A stretch of DNA of 64,000 nucleotides from Halobacillus salinarum (GCF_022919095.1 NZ_CP095073.1:3100001-3164000), one strand, 5' to 3'; counted from the first letter of the stretch, positions 7,920 to 18,148 are shown. Translations and numbers: made by a program. Notes: generated by a model not told the origin, from the sequence alone.

Positions 7920-8783
7920 CCAGCTTTCCGGGAATGGAAGGCAGAAGTTCATCTTTTTTTTCGTATACGGGTGAATAAAAATGAGCCTGTGACAATGAAG
8001 AGCCTGTCCATTCGTCCATTCTCTATGCTCCCCGCCATAGAGCGTGTCTCCAATAAGCGGATACCCTATGTGTGAGAGATGTACTCTGATTTGGTGGGTG
8101 CGTCCAGTTAGAAGTTTTAACTCCACTAGAGAAATGTCATCAAAACACTTCTTCGCTTCATAAACTGTCGCAGCCGGTTTGCCTGATGAATCGATGCACC
8201 TTTTTATGATCGATCCTTCAGCTCTTGCAATAGGCACCTCTATACTCCCTTTTCCTTTTTTTAGGCAGCCGTGGACCAGTGCCAGGTAATAACGGCGTAT
8301 TTCCGTATGGTTCGCTAGTAAATCATGACTGTATTGGTGTTTAGCCACGAGCATTAAACCGCTTGTATCCTTATCCAACCGCGTTACGATATGGACGGTT
8401 GAAGGAATATTCTGCACCTCATAATGATAGGCAAGCCCATTTGCTACTGTTCCCATTTGCTGTTGGGGATTGGGAGAAACCCCCATTCCTTGCGGCTTAT
8501 TCAATACGAGAACATCTTCATCCTCATAAATCATGTCCAAAGGTACAGGCTGAGGAATTAACCTCTCTGATCTTTTTTCCAGAGGAAACTGAACGAGCAG
8601 CCTGTCCCCTTTCTTTAACTTTTCATATACAAATGCTTTCCTGCCGTTGATTTCAAACCTGCCGTATTCTTTCACTTTTCGTAAAAGCTGCCTTGAAAAC
8701 AGCTGCTTGTTTAATACATATTCTCTGATCGAATGTCCGTCTGCCCCAAAATCGATTGTCCAATGTTTTTGATGTTTGTTCAA
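7896..8783 (-). CDS. yjbO: RluA-family RNA pseudouridine synthase YjbO
   Basis: The 295-residue protein belongs to the RluA/RluD pseudouridine synthases. After an N-terminal S4-like region (about 15-75), the catalytic segment reads [12 protein letters not shown]; its first Asp is the nucleophile that attacks the target uridine. [20 protein letters not shown] is the second conserved block. The probable target is rRNA or another structured RNA; the exact site is unknown. The start appears to be a TTG that overlaps the stop of nadK (TTGA), with no strong ribosome binding site, so translation is probably coupled to nadK. Confidence 0.9.
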   Translation of the reverse strand: MNKHQKHWTIDFGADGHSIREYVLNKQLFSRQLLRKVKEYGRFEINGRKAFVYEKLKKGDRLLVQFPLEKRSERLIPQPVPLDMIYEDEDVLVLNKPQGMGVSPNPQQQMGTVANGLAYHYEVQNIPSTVHIVTRLDKDTSGLMLVAKHQYSHDLLANHTEIRRYYLALVHGCLKKGKGSIEVPIARAEGSIIKRCIDSSGKPAATVYEAKKCFDDISLVELKLLTGRTHQIRVHLSHIGYPLIGDTLYGGEHREWTNGQALHCHRLIFIHPYTKKKMNFCLPFPESWEKSSRLT

Positions 8784-9586
8784 TTAGGATAATCGTCGGA
8801 TACGAAGGAATCGTGGACCCTTTTCCAAAATGGAAATGGGCGGAATCTGGCAAAACGGACTTTTTCTTTGGCCACTCGGCACTGAATAGACTTAACATCT
8901 TTATATGTTCGGGTAATATGATCCATGGTGATTAAAAAACTGCGATCGTTCAACGGCTTTAATAGACACGTATGGTGACTAGGCAGGATCAGCGGAGAAC
9001 CAATCGTACGGAACACACGATTATTGATAGATGCCATCTCAGCAATTTGAATGGCTTCCAGTGAAGGATGAAGGATTGCCCCTCCCAGAGCTTTATTGTA
9101 AGCCGTACTTCCAGATGGTGTGGAAATACACAGTCCATCTCCGCGAAATGTCTCAAAATGGTCTCCTTTGATTTCTATATCAAAAACGACAGATCCTTCA
9201 GAAGTCTTAATCGTACACTCATTTAACGCGAGAAACCGATCTTCTTCCCCTTCCTCCTGCGGTCTGATGGTTACTTCAAGCAAAGGATACTCCACCACTT
9301 GAAAAGGCGTACGTGCGATTTCTATAATCAGCTTTTCCAATTCATCAGGCATCCAGTCGGCATAGAAACCTAAGTGACCGGTATGAATCCCTATAAAAGC
9401 TGTTTCGTCCAAACGATGTACATAAGTGTGAAAAGCTTCAAGCAGCGTTCCATCTCCTCCAACGGAAATCGCAAGATCCGGCTCTTCTTCATCGTACTCT
9501 AATTGGAATTCTGATAAATAATTTTTTATTTTTGAACGTATTTCATTCGATTTTTGATCTCCCTTGGACAAGATCGAAAACTTCAT
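8780..9586 (-). CDS. nadK: NAD kinase
   Basis: This 268-residue enzyme phosphorylates NAD to NADP in the cytoplasm. It contains [10 protein letters not shown] (catalytic Asp near residue 45), the NE motif in ALNECTI, and [19 protein letters not shown], which binds the substrates. Size and context (relQ upstream, yjbO downstream) match PpnKA/YjbN of B. subtilis. It starts 18 bases after relQ and overlaps yjbO by 4 bases, so relQ, nadK and yjbO form an operon. Confidence 0.96.
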   Translation of the reverse strand: MKFSILSKGDQKSNEIRSKIKNYLSEFQLEYDEEEPDLAISVGGDGTLLEAFHTYVHRLDETAFIGIHTGHLGFYADWMPDELEKLIIEIARTPFQVVEYPLLEVTIRPQEEGEEDRFLALNECTIKTSEGSVVFDIEIKGDHFETFRGDGLCISTPSGSTAYNKALGGAILHPSLEAIQIAEMASINNRVFRTIGSPLILPSHHTCLLKPLNDRSFLITMDHITRTYKDVKSIQCRVAKEKVRFARFRPFPFWKRVHDSFVSDDYPN

Positions 9587-9604
9587 AAGGCTGTTTCAAC
9601 TCCT

Positions 9605-10243
9605 CTACGTTTTCTTTGGCTGTTTCTTTTGTTCTTCTTTTCTGCGGAAGGCTTTTTGTGCCTCATGAATCTCATGCTTAATTTTAGACATCTCTTCATC
9701 AAGCTGAAAAGCAGCTTCGGCAGCTCTCTTTAGACGCGACTTAACTTCCGCAGGTATTTTCCCCGCATATTTATAATTGAGCGAATGTTCGTTTGTTGCC
9801 CAAAAATTCATAGCCAGTGTTCGAATTTGGATTTCAGCAAGTACAAATTTTTCTCCATGAATGGTTTCCACAGGATATTTAATGATGACGTGATAAGACC
9901 TGTACCCACTATCCTTCTTCCTGGAAATATAGTCTTTCTCTTCTACAATCTGAAAATCCTTCCGGGTTTGCAGCATACTTACAACCGCATAAATATCGTC
10001 GACAAACTGGCATACAACCCTTACTCCCGCAATATCCTGCAATTCTTCTTCGATGTTTTCAGGGTTTATGCCTTTTCTTCGAGCTTTTTCAATAATACTT
10101 GTTTTCGGTTTTACCCTTCCCGTAACAAATTCAATCGGGGATTGTTCACGTTCATATTCAAATTGCTGGCGCATTCCTTTTAGTTTAACCTTTAATTCTT
10201 CAACTACTTGTGCATAGGGTGCAAAAAATGTATCCCAATTCAC
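9605..10243 (-). CDS. relQ: Small alarmone synthetase RelQ (YjbM, SAS1)
   Basis: The 212-residue protein has only the (p)ppGpp synthetase domain. The segment FVTGRVKPKTSIIEKARRKG binds ATP, DIAGVRVVC follows, and DSGYRSYHVI with EIQIRTLAMNFWATNEHSL binds GTP. There is no HD hydrolase and no TGS/ACT region. RelQ makes pppGpp/ppGpp constitutively or on envelope and alkaline stress, and it forms tetramers in B. subtilis. The C-terminus is a highly basic tail. Translation starts at GTG after AAAGGTGG. It heads the relQ-nadK-yjbO operon. Confidence 0.93.
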   Translation of the reverse strand: MNWDTFFAPYAQVVEELKVKLKGMRQQFEYEREQSPIEFVTGRVKPKTSIIEKARRKGINPENIEEELQDIAGVRVVCQFVDDIYAVVSMLQTRKDFQIVEEKDYISRKKDSGYRSYHVIIKYPVETIHGEKFVLAEIQIRTLAMNFWATNEHSLNYKYAGKIPAEVKSRLKRAAEAAFQLDEEMSKIKHEIHEAQKAFRRKEEQKKQPKKT

Positions 10244-10398
10244 GCTTGCGCACCACCTTTATGTATCAAGCCTAATAGTAATTATGTGCGTTTTGACTCA
10301 TATTCATTGTATCATAAAGTTAGTAACCAACAGAATATGAAAGGCTTCCTTTTGCATTTCCCACTGGAAATAACCCATAATAAAGAGGAGGAGTTTCT

Positions 10399-10980
10399 AT
10401 GGTCCAAGAAGTTGAAATAGAATTTAAGAACTTGCTGACTTACGATGAATACAATCGCATTTATCAATTTTTACCATTCAAATCTGTTGAACTGTTTGAA
10501 CAAACCAATTATTATTTTGAAACAAAGGATTTAAAATTAAGAGAGCAAGGGGCAGCTTTACGTATCCGACACAAAAATAATAAGTGGGTCCTGACACTAA
10601 AACAGCCCCACAGTGAAGGACTTCTGGAAACCCACGATGAGCTTTCTCCCGATGAAGCTAACCTGTGGATACAAAATAAAACCACCAAGAAACCTGATGT
10701 AGCAAAACAGCTGAATCAGCTGGGTGTTGCGGAAGATGAGCTCATATACCTTGGTTCTCTGACAACAAGAAGGTGTGAAGTTGATTATCAGGATACTACA
10801 GTAGTTCTTGACCACAGTCTATATTACGGAAAAGAAGACTTTGAACTTGAGGTTGAAGCAGACACCTATGTTGAGGGAGATGCCGTATTCAGCCACCTTC
10901 TAAAGGAGCTTAACATTCCAAAACGGCCGACAGATAATAAAATTAAGCGATTCTATCAAGCAAAGCTCGAATCAGAATAG
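10399..10980 (+). CDS. yjbK: CYTH-domain (triphosphate tunnel) protein YjbK
   Basis: This 193-residue protein starts with EVEIEFKN, the ExExK signature of CYTH/triphosphate tunnel enzymes. Charged residues line each predicted strand (ALRIRHKNNKWVLTLKQP and later GKEDFELEVEAD). The family hydrolyses inorganic triphosphate or nucleoside triphosphates; the substrate here is unknown. The gene faces relQ, a common arrangement in Bacillaceae. The start ATG lies 7-8 bases after GAGGAGG. A short 54-base gap leads to yjbI. Confidence 0.88.
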   Translation: MVQEVEIEFKNLLTYDEYNRIYQFLPFKSVELFEQTNYYFETKDLKLREQGAALRIRHKNNKWVLTLKQPHSEGLLETHDELSPDEANLWIQNKTTKKPDVAKQLNQLGVAEDELIYLGSLTTRRCEVDYQDTTVVLDHSLYYGKEDFELEVEADTYVEGDAVFSHLLKELNIPKRPTDNKIKRFYQAKLESE

Positions 10981-11034
10981 TTGCCCCAGCTCGGTGCCGT
11001 TGCTAAAATGATTTTACAGACAGGAAGGGATTTT

Positions 11035-11436
11035 ATGCCTCACCAACCAAATTCCATCTATGAAGCCATCGGACCTGAGAAAATTGACCAGCTTGTAGAA
11101 GCGTTTTATAAACGCGTCAGTAACCATAAGGATCTTATTCCTATTTTTCCTGACGACTTGACAGAAACAGCGAGAAAACAAAAACAATTTTTAACCCAGT
11201 TTTTCGGAGGACCTCCCTTATATATAGAAGAGCATGGCCACCCTATGCTGAGAGCGAGACACCTCCCTTTTAAAATAACCCCGACAAGAAGGGACGCATG
11301 GCTTTCCTGTATGGATGCTGCTCTCGATGAAGCCGATATTAAGCAGCCCTACAAAGAAGCGATATTTGAGAGGTTGTCTATGACTGCCAACCATATGATG
11401 AATACCCCAGAAGATGAGAAAGGAGAATCGATGTGA
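11035..11436 (+). CDS. yjbI: Truncated hemoglobin YjbI (group II)
   Basis: The 133-residue protein is a 2-on-2 globin. It carries YEAIG at the start, [23 protein letters not shown] and the [12 protein letters not shown] segment, whose HL contains the proximal His. The start chosen is the ATG at 11035 after GGAAGGGA, which gives the length of the B. subtilis protein (132). It overlaps yjbH by 4 bases. In Bacillus, YjbI is linked with YjbH in protecting cells from oxidative and disulfide stress, but its biochemical function is not settled. Confidence 0.93.
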   Translation: MPHQPNSIYEAIGPEKIDQLVEAFYKRVSNHKDLIPIFPDDLTETARKQKQFLTQFFGGPPLYIEEHGHPMLRARHLPFKITPTRRDAWLSCMDAALDEADIKQPYKEAIFERLSMTANHMMNTPEDEKGESM

Positions 11437-12320
11437 GTTGGAAAAGCCTGGACAGCAAGAATGAAAAACAAGGCACAGCCAGTGGATTCTTTGACTTGGT
11501 AAAACGCCCGATAGAAATGTATGTATTTATCGATCCACTCTGTCCTGAATGCTGGTCTCTTGAGCCCTTTCTAAAAAAGCTCATCATCGAATACGGACGT
11601 TTCTTTACTCTCCGGCCCATCATAAGCGGAAAGCTTGCTTCTTTACAGCAAAACCGTGTAGAGAAGCCGGAAAAACTGAAAAAGGTATGGGATCATACTG
11701 CTTCAAGAACAGGAATGTGCTGTGATGGGGATGTATGGCTGGAGAACCCTATCTCTTCTCCTTTGCTCACTGCGTTGGCAGTAAAAGCAGCTGAACTGCA
11801 GGGAAAAAAAGCAGGGATGCGTTTTCTGAGGAAAGTTCAGGAATTTGTATTTTTGGAAAAACAGAATGTCTCTGACAGGGATGTATTGATCGATTGCGCA
11901 AATAAAAGCAGGCTTGATGTGAATGAATTTAAGAAAGACCTTCAATCAGAAGCTGCTAAACGTGCTCTTCAATGTGATTTAAAGCTGACCCATGAAATGG
12001 AGGTAGAAACTACTCCTACTCTGGTCATTTTTAATGGATCCGAAGATGATGCCGGCTTAAAGATTACCGGCCTTTATTCATATGAAGTCTATGTAAAAGT
12101 GTTAAAAGAAATGCTTCAAAAAGACCCCAAACCTGCTGTTAAACCGGAACTGATTGACTTTCTTTCCCACTACCGATTTGTGGCAAATAAAGAAATCGCT
12201 GTCGTTTATGATTGGACGGAACAGGAAGCAAAAAAAGAGATGAAAAAGCTTGTTTTAAGACAGCAAGTAAGAGAAGTTCCGGTAAAACACGGTGCTTTTT
12301 GGGAATATATCGGTTTTTAG
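11433..12320 (+). CDS. yjbH: ClpXP adaptor protein YjbH (SpxH)
   Basis: The 295-residue protein has a DsbA/FrnE-like thioredoxin fold with a CPEC motif near residues 37-40 ([14 protein letters not shown]) and a second pair of cysteines in TGMCCDG. YjbH binds Spx and delivers it to ClpXP; disulfide stress inactivates it. Spx itself is encoded 5 kb away at 17.5 kb. The start is a GTG within GTGA at the end of yjbI, with AAAGGAG upstream, so the two genes are translationally coupled. A strong terminator follows. Confidence 0.93.
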   Translation: MSWKSLDSKNEKQGTASGFFDLVKRPIEMYVFIDPLCPECWSLEPFLKKLIIEYGRFFTLRPIISGKLASLQQNRVEKPEKLKKVWDHTASRTGMCCDGDVWLENPISSPLLTALAVKAAELQGKKAGMRFLRKVQEFVFLEKQNVSDRDVLIDCANKSRLDVNEFKKDLQSEAAKRALQCDLKLTHEMEVETTPTLVIFNGSEDDAGLKITGLYSYEVYVKVLKEMLQKDPKPAVKPELIDFLSHYRFVANKEIAVVYDWTEQEAKKEMKKLVLRQQVREVPVKHGAFWEYIGF

Positions 12321-12323
12321 ACA

Positions 12324-12348
12324 AGCCCCATTTTTCGGGGCTTTTTTT
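12324..12348 (+). terminator. Terminator of yjbI-yjbH
   Basis: AGCCCC, a 9-base loop, GGGGCT and then TTTTTTT form a compact intrinsic terminator directly after the yjbH stop. Confidence 0.85.
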
Positions 12349-12408
12349 ATGCCTTCACCGTTCTAAATCCCCCTCCATGTCATAAAATAATAATGGAGGA
12401 TGATGCCT

Positions 12409-12588
12409 ATGAAACGATGGACAATCCTTTTAGGAGTCCCTTTATTGTTGTTTATTGGTCTGTTTCATGTATTTGCGTTAATGCACTTATTTCCGCTTTA
12501 TGTCACTTCTCCATTGCTCTTTATTACTCTTTATCTAATCATTTCACTACTCTTCCATAAGAAAAGCTTTAAAGGCTTTACAAAATAG
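12409..12588 (+). CDS. Small two-helix membrane protein
   Basis: A 59-residue protein begins MKRWTILLGVP. It has two hydrophobic helices (about 4-27 and 32-51) and a basic tail. Of three nearby ATGs, the last (12409) has the best spacing, about 8-9 bases, from the TGGAGG site. It is followed by its own hairpin. I recognise no family. Small membrane genes occur in the same yjbH-pepF gap in other Bacillus genomes. Confidence 0.6.
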   Translation: MKRWTILLGVPLLLFIGLFHVFALMHLFPLYVTSPLLFITLYLIISLLFHKKSFKGFTK

Positions 12589-12620
12589 CCCATACAGAAG
12601 GATTCTGTATGGGCCGCTTT
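12588..12620. terminator. Hairpin between the small membrane gene and pepF
   Basis: GCCCATACAGA and TCTGTATGGGC form an 11-bp stem with a very short loop. The T-run is weak (CGCTTT), so termination is probable but not certain. It lies between convergent genes. Confidence 0.6.
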
Positions 12621-12656
12621 ACTTTTTGACCAGTGCTCTGTTTGTAATAAAAAGTA

Positions 12657-14465
12657 CTAGGAGTTTAGAAGGTTTTCCATTTCCTGAAGTTTATCTTCGA
12701 AGATATCTAAAGCAGCCATAATCGGTTGTTTGGATGTCATATCGACTCCTGCTGCTTTTAACACTTCAATTGGGTAGTCGCTGCTGCCTGCTTTTAAAAA
12801 CTTTTTGTAACGTTCTACAGCTTTGTCCCCTTCGGTTAGAATCTGATCCGCCAAGGCAGTGGCAGCTGAGTAGCCAGTTGCATACTGATACACATAATAC
12901 CCCATGTAAAAATGAGGGATTCTTGCCCATTCTAATCCAATCTTGTCATCAATCACTACATTTTCCCCAAAATATTTCTTATTAAGCTCATAATATAATT
13001 CAGTTAACTTATCAGCCGTCAAAGCTTCACCATTTTGAGCCTGCATATGAATAGTGTGCTCAAACTCGGCAAACATCGTTTGACGGAAGACAGTCCCTCT
13101 AAACCCTTCAAGGAAATTATTCAACAAGTATAGTTTTTCCTTTTTCTCTTTCGTATTCTTAAGCAGATAATCATTCAATAAAGCTTCATTGCATGTGGAA
13201 GCTACTTCTGCAACAAAAATAGAGTAATTACCGTAACGATATGGCTGATTTTCGTGTGTATAATAACTGTGAAGCGAATGTCCTAATTCGTGAGCCAGGG
13301 TAAACAAATTATTCACGTTATTCTGCCAGTTCAATAAGATGAATGGGTGGGTATCATAATGGCCGGAAGAATAGGCTCCGCTCCTTTTCCCTTTGTTTTC
13401 TTCCACGTCAATCCAACGGCTTTCGAATCCATTTTTTATGATGGATAGATATTCTTCCCCCATAGGAGCAAGTCCTTTTAAGACCAGTTTTTTTGCGTCA
13501 TCGTAAGAGATATCCATTTCGGCATCTTTTACGAGGGGTGTATATAAATCATACATATGAAGTTCATCAAGACCTAACACTTGTTTTCTCAAGTCAATAT
13601 AACGATGCAGCAGAGGAAGACGTTCATTCACTGCATCGACCAGATTGTCATAAACCGTTTCAGGAATATTGTTATTATCCAATGCAGCTTGTCTGGCACG
13701 ATCATATTTACGGACCTTGGCATTAAAATTGTTTTTCTTAATATGTCCGCTCAAGGTCGAAGCAAATGTGTTCTTAAATGAGCCAAAAGTATCGTACATG
13801 GCATCAAATGCATCTTTCCTTACTTTTCGACTTTCCGATTTCAGAAAACTAATATAACGGCCGTGAGTTAAATCTACTTCTTCACCTTCTTCGTTTTCGA
13901 TGGAAGGAAAAGTTAAGTCGGCATTATTCAGCGCACCATAAGTTTGGGAAGGGTTGGATCCAATTTCTGAAAATCCTGCAAGCAGTCTTTCTTCCTTTTC
14001 GCTAAGTACATGGGCTCTCTGACGTGTGATCTCGTTCAAAGCGTGCCGATACTCTTTGAGAGAATCAGATTGTTTAAGATATTGATCAACAGTTCCTTCA
14101 GGAAGAGATAAAATTTCGGGAACGATAAAACTCATTTCTGAAGCAATTTGAGTGTAAAGCGTTTCCGCTTTCGTATTCATTTCCTGATAACGGGAATTCG
14201 TAGTGTCCTGATCGTACCTCATATGAGCATATACAAACAAGCGGCCGATACGGTTAGAAATTTTATCTTGCAATTTAAGCAGGTTATATAACTGTTCAGC
14301 TGATTCACCAAGTTTTCCTTGAAATTGCTTCAGATCAGGAAAAAGCTCTTTAATCGCTTCATATTCTTTATACCAATCTTCATCCGAGGTGAAAATACTT
14401 TCAAGATCCCACGTCTTCTCAACCGGGATCTCTTCTCTCTTTGGTAATTCTTTCGTAGATGCCAT
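12657..14465 (-). CDS. pepF: Oligoendopeptidase F (M3B metallopeptidase)
   Basis: This 602-residue cytoplasmic zinc peptidase has the family N-terminal repeat region (about 25-190) and the catalytic block LAHELGHSLHSYYTHENQPY. The HExxH histidines and Glu bind zinc and activate water. FVAEVASTCNEALL supplies the third ligand. PepF degrades peptides of about 7-17 residues. Overproduction inhibits sporulation initiation in B. subtilis by consuming signalling peptides. The length is typical (about 600), and AAGGAGG precedes the start. It lies beside coiA and mecA, as in B. subtilis. Confidence 0.95.
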   Translation of the reverse strand: MASTKELPKREEIPVEKTWDLESIFTSDEDWYKEYEAIKELFPDLKQFQGKLGESAEQLYNLLKLQDKISNRIGRLFVYAHMRYDQDTTNSRYQEMNTKAETLYTQIASEMSFIVPEILSLPEGTVDQYLKQSDSLKEYRHALNEITRQRAHVLSEKEERLLAGFSEIGSNPSQTYGALNNADLTFPSIENEEGEEVDLTHGRYISFLKSESRKVRKDAFDAMYDTFGSFKNTFASTLSGHIKKNNFNAKVRKYDRARQAALDNNNIPETVYDNLVDAVNERLPLLHRYIDLRKQVLGLDELHMYDLYTPLVKDAEMDISYDDAKKLVLKGLAPMGEEYLSIIKNGFESRWIDVEENKGKRSGAYSSGHYDTHPFILLNWQNNVNNLFTLAHELGHSLHSYYTHENQPYRYGNYSIFVAEVASTCNEALLNDYLLKNTKEKKEKLYLLNNFLEGFRGTVFRQTMFAEFEHTIHMQAQNGEALTADKLTELYYELNKKYFGENVVIDDKIGLEWARIPHFYMGYYVYQYATGYSAATALADQILTEGDKAVERYKKFLKAGSSDYPIEVLKAAGVDMTSKQPIMAALDIFEDKLQEMENLLNS

Positions 14466-14535
14466 TCAACATCCTCCTTCTAAAATTCATCACCCTAAAC
14501 ATTTCTCGATTTCCGGCTAAATCCCTTCCTTAATA

Positions 14536-15678
14536 TTAGCTTTTTTGATACTTTTTTAATAATTTAATAATATTTTTATCTTCTTCCATAGCCTGTTCAA
14601 TATGGAAATGAAAATGTATTTCTTTCTTTTTAATCCAGCCATTCTCAAAGGTTGGTTCTAAATAACCTAATTGACTGAGAAGAAGCTCATATTCCCTGAC
14701 CGGGTTTGCTCGGTGCTGATTCATACAGGAAACCGTTTCTTTATAAGGGAAACGGCCGCTTTCTCCTATCGGGAGATCCAAAAAATGTTCAACCACTAAT
14801 TGAGTCTGCCATAAGTATGGACGTTCGCTTATCATCCATTGACTTTTTACAGGCAGGTAGCAAACAGAAGGAATTAAGGAGAAATGCAGTCCCTTTTTAT
14901 ATAAATGGGCCCGCCAGCGCTCTTCTTGTTTACTTACAAATTTCTTATATTTGGTTCGGTGTTCACACATTAGTTTTGCCCAACTTTGAAAGAGAGAATG
15001 CATTGAAAAGCTTTGAGGTTTTAATAGTTGAGGAAAAGTTAAATCGGAGAGAGGATAAACGGTTAAATGATGATGACATTTTGTATTGGTAAGCTTATAA
15101 ATATTCGAAGCAACTATAAATTTTTCAGCGGAAACATCTAAAAAGTATAAGTGATAGCTGCCATGAAAATGATAAACCAAGGTTTGTAAAAAACGAGTCC
15201 AATTTATCGTATGTCTTGCCTTTGTTACATAGTGCTCAGCTCCCAGAATCCATAAAGGGAAAATTCCAGCTTTCAAATAGGATGTCGTTCGTTTTTCAAT
15301 TTCAGAAGTAGATATCACTGAACATTGATATTCAATCGCAATCGTTTTGAATGGGAGCCTGAGTAAAAGGTCCGCCCTCTGATTAATTTCAGGTACATAT
15401 GCTTCTAATTGGACATCGAACTGCTGTAACTTTAACCACTTGAATAACAACCACTTCCCATTTTCGTGCACTTCACTTTCTCCTCTGCCAACAGCTGCAC
15501 ATTGACTATTTGGATAATGAGCGAAGTGAGGGGCTGTATAAGGGCCTGATCGAATAAAAACCTCTTCTGAGCAATCCGGGCAATGGAAGACCTCCGTTTT
15601 CTTCAGCTTATTGATTTCTTCTTTGGATTTGTTATACAGAGTATAAGTTGTTCCGTTTTTGTTTTGTGCGTGGAACAC
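14536..15678 (-). CDS. coiA: Competence protein CoiA
   Basis: The 380-residue protein has an N-terminal zinc-ribbon-like segment (VFHCPDCSEEVFIR, with His/Cys pairs up to about 62). A PD-(D/E)xK nuclease-like core follows (QRADLLLRL then IAIEYQCS, about residues 106-130). CoiA is induced with competence and promotes recombination of internalised single-stranded DNA. Translation starts at GTG after GGGAGGTG. It sits between mecA and pepF with about 70-90 base gaps. The C-terminal half is poorly conserved in the family, and I recognise no further domain there. Confidence 0.88.
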   Translation of the reverse strand: MFHAQNKNGTTYTLYNKSKEEINKLKKTEVFHCPDCSEEVFIRSGPYTAPHFAHYPNSQCAAVGRGESEVHENGKWLLFKWLKLQQFDVQLEAYVPEINQRADLLLRLPFKTIAIEYQCSVISTSEIEKRTTSYLKAGIFPLWILGAEHYVTKARHTINWTRFLQTLVYHFHGSYHLYFLDVSAEKFIVASNIYKLTNTKCHHHLTVYPLSDLTFPQLLKPQSFSMHSLFQSWAKLMCEHRTKYKKFVSKQEERWRAHLYKKGLHFSLIPSVCYLPVKSQWMISERPYLWQTQLVVEHFLDLPIGESGRFPYKETVSCMNQHRANPVREYELLLSQLGYLEPTFENGWIKKKEIHFHFHIEQAMEEDKNIIKLLKKYQKS

Positions 15679-15737
15679 GTATTCACCTCCCTCTTTATCA
15701 TTCGCTTCTCTTTTTAAAAACCCTTTTTAAAAATAAA

Positions 15738-15768
15738 AAAAAAGCACACCTTAAATCGTGTGCTTTTC
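15738..15768 (-). terminator. Terminator of mecA
   Basis: AAAAGCACAC and GTGTGCTTTT form the stem. On the minus strand it follows the mecA stop at once and is followed by a T-rich tract. Confidence 0.8.
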
Positions 15769-16476
15769 TTAAAGATCAGGGAAATACTGCTTTACCTGCT
15801 GCAGTGCTTCTTCTTTAAAGATAGGTGTACCATATTCTTGTAAACGGTAAATAGTGATGGAAGACTCCAGTCCAAACTCCATAATTTGGCTTAAAACATT
15901 TTCTTGATCGTCATCACTCATATTTTCATCATTGAACTGAATATATAAATAGTAGTGATCCTCATAATGGTATAGACGATTGTCTACGGCATCGTGAGAG
16001 GACAAGTAGTGGCTGAGTTGAATGACGTCTTCGAATTCATTAAATTTAAGTGTAAACGTCAGAGGTTCGAACGAATCATCATCGTGCTCCCACTCTTCTT
16101 CGTCCTCATCTTTATCGCTGTTTTGATCAGTATGGCTGAATTTATGGTCAAGTAAAGATTCTAATTTTTCATCTACTGGTACATCTATGGTCTTACCGTC
16201 TTCATTAGGCAGTTCTAACTTCTGCCCATCTTGGGAAACCTGAGCTTTAGTAACAATTACTTCTAGGCCTTTATCCATAGCTTGGACTTGTATCCAGAGT
16301 GGACCATCCGCCTGAAAGTTCTCTTGGTCGTTCACTTCATCCATCATTTCCCAAAAAAGCTGTTCGCTTCGTTCGCGGTTATACCATATTTCTTCGCGAT
16401 CGAACCCTCGCTGTTCAACGTCTTGATAAGAAACATAGAACTTTACCGTGTTTTCATTAATGCGTTCGATTTCCAT
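15769..16476 (-). CDS. mecA: Adaptor protein MecA
   Basis: The 235-residue protein has the MecA N-terminal substrate-binding domain (MEIERINENTVKFYVSYQD at the start, about 1-85). A very acidic linker (about 110-135) follows. The C-terminal domain (about 138-235) binds ClpC and promotes its hexamer assembly. MecA targets ComK and ComS for ClpCP degradation. The Asp/Glu-rich linker is longer and more acidic than I recall for B. subtilis, which fits a halophile. GGGAGAG precedes the ATG. Confidence 0.94.
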   Translation of the reverse strand: MEIERINENTVKFYVSYQDVEQRGFDREEIWYNRERSEQLFWEMMDEVNDQENFQADGPLWIQVQAMDKGLEVIVTKAQVSQDGQKLELPNEDGKTIDVPVDEKLESLLDHKFSHTDQNSDKDEDEEEWEHDDDSFEPLTFTLKFNEFEDVIQLSHYLSSHDAVDNRLYHYEDHYYLYIQFNDENMSDDDQENVLSQIMEFGLESSITIYRLQEYGTPIFKEEALQQVKQYFPDL

Positions 16477-16771
16477 ACTTTTCTCTCCCTTCTAACATGT
16501 GATTAGGGGGAAGGGATGTTCACCCTTAACATTGCTTAATTAAACCTTACCCTTTTGGTCAAGGGTTCAACCATCATGAAGTTTACTGTAAGAATTGGTG
16601 TACTTTTATTGTATGACAGTCACACTCAAATGGAAAATGAATTGCATTGAATTCAGCTTATAACCATAACCGAGCTATTTTCTGACTAATCAAACAATTC
16701 ATAATACAAGCTGGTTTTTTATTTTAGCGCATTTCATGACGTTTGTCACTACATAGAGGAGGAATTTTTTA

Positions 16772-17443
16772 ATGAGCTGGGACATGCTTGAACCTATATT
16801 GATTATTATCAGCATTGATATCATTCTTGGAGGTGACAATGCAGTCGTCATTGCACTTGCCAGTCGAAAGCTTCCTCCCCATCAACGAAATAAAGCTATT
16901 ATTATGGGTACAGTACTTGCAGTAGCTGCCCGGATTTTTTTAACAGCGTTAGCACTGTACTTGCTCCAAATTCCTTTTTTACGCCTAATCGGCGGTCTGT
17001 TATTGTTTTATATTGCATTTCGCTTAGTAACAGATAACGACGAGTCCGAACAAATAAAAGCAGGTGAGAGTTTGTTTGCCGCTGTAAGGACAATTGTCTT
17101 TGCTGACATTGTAATGGGTTTTGATAACGTACTTGCTATCGCTGGGGCAGCCCATGATAACATAATCCTTGTCATATTAGGTTTGCTTGTATCAGTACCT
17201 ATTATTGTCTGGGGGAGCCGTTTTATCCTCATGCTGATGGACCATTTTCCCCTGCTTATTTATTTTGGAGCAGGGATCCTTGCCTATACTGCAGCAGATA
17301 TGGTATTAGAAGATCAACAGGTCCTCCAGATCCTTACTTCATATCCATTTATTCACGATTATCTGCCGATTCTCATGGTTGTCATCATTGTCGTTTCCGG
17401 TTATTTAATAAATCGCCGCAATTCCCCTGAATTACCCATGTAA
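16772..17443 (+). CDS. yjbE: TerC-family integral membrane protein (YjbE-like)
   Basis: The 223-residue protein has about seven membrane helices and the two acidic TerC signatures: DIILGGDNAVVIA (near residues 16-28) and FADIVMGFDNVLAIAG (near 111-126). TerC proteins are linked to export or loading of manganese or other divalent metals. YjbE is the Bacillus paralogue next to spx. A GAGGAGG site lies 8 bases before the ATG. I looked for a yybP-ykoY manganese riboswitch in the 295-base upstream gap and did not see its conserved core. The gap has no other feature that I can support. Confidence 0.85.
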   Translation: MSWDMLEPILIIISIDIILGGDNAVVIALASRKLPPHQRNKAIIMGTVLAVAARIFLTALALYLLQIPFLRLIGGLLLFYIAFRLVTDNDESEQIKAGESLFAAVRTIVFADIVMGFDNVLAIAGAAHDNIILVILGLLVSVPIIVWGSRFILMLMDHFPLLIYFGAGILAYTAADMVLEDQQVLQILTSYPFIHDYLPILMVVIIVVSGYLINRRNSPELPM

Positions 17444-17449
17444 ATGAAG

Positions 17450-17485
17450 AAAAAGCTGTCTTCCGATTTAGGGAGACAGCTTTTT
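17450..17485. terminator. Bidirectional terminator between yjbE and spx
   Basis: AAAAAGCTGTCT and GGAGACAGCTTTTT pair across a short loop. A-run and T-run flanks allow termination in both directions. Confidence 0.85.
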
Positions 17486-17488
17486 AAT

Positions 17489-17884
17489 TTAATTCACTAA
17501 TTTTTGGGCTTCTTTCAATTGGAACGTGCGGACACTGCGAGGTAGGAAACGACGAATCTCGTCTTCGTTATAGCCTACTTGCAGCCGCTTATCATCAATA
17601 ATGATCGGCCGGCGAAGCAGCCCAGGGTTTTCTTGAATTAAATCAAATAATTCTTGCATTGGAAGTTGATCAAAGTCGATTTTTAACTTTTGAAATACTT
17701 TAGATCGGGTAGAAATAATTTCTTCCGTTCCATCTTCCGTCATTCTCAAAATTTCTTTAATTTCATCAAGCGTTAATGGTTCGGAAAAAATATTTCTTTC
17801 TTTATAAGCGATGTTATGTTCTTCCAGCCAAGCTTTTGCTTTACGGCATGATGTGCAACTTGGTGAGGTATAAAGTGTTACCAT
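17489..17884 (-). CDS. spx: Redox-responsive global regulator Spx
   Basis: The 131-residue protein has the ArsC-like fold with the redox switch CTSC at residues 10-13 ([18 protein letters not shown]). The RPIIID segment is also conserved. Spx binds the RNA polymerase alpha C-terminal domain, activates thiol-stress genes when CxxC is oxidised, and interferes with activator contacts. The length matches B. subtilis Spx exactly. It is degraded through ClpXP with YjbH, also encoded here. GAGGAG precedes the ATG. The gap to yjbC (about 300 bases) contains the yjbC terminator and AT-rich promoter-like DNA, so spx can be transcribed on its own. Confidence 0.97.
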   Translation of the reverse strand: MVTLYTSPSCTSCRKAKAWLEEHNIAYKERNIFSEPLTLDEIKEILRMTEDGTEEIISTRSKVFQKLKIDFDQLPMQELFDLIQENPGLLRRPIIIDDKRLQVGYNEDEIRRFLPRSVRTFQLKEAQKLVN

Positions 17885-18148
17885 ACAGAAACTTCACTCC
17901 TCAAAAAATATTTATATACAAACTCTTAATGAAAAATTAATTTAAAATCAATATAAATTAACCTGTTATTACTATAACACACTTGTCAACTAAAATCTAT
18001 ATCCCGCCAGCTATTTCCGTACAAACGTTCTGTATGTTCCTAAGTATCATTTAATTTATAGGTATATTCCACGAATTTTTACAGATCAAACTTTTTTTTA
18101 ATAAAAAACACGTTATTTTTTTATTTTCAACTAAGGTCTTGCATTGAA

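Noticed and set aside
16500-16771. Possible yybP-ykoY manganese riboswitch before the TerC gene
   Set aside because: I looked for the conserved GGGGAGTA-type core and terminator and found neither.
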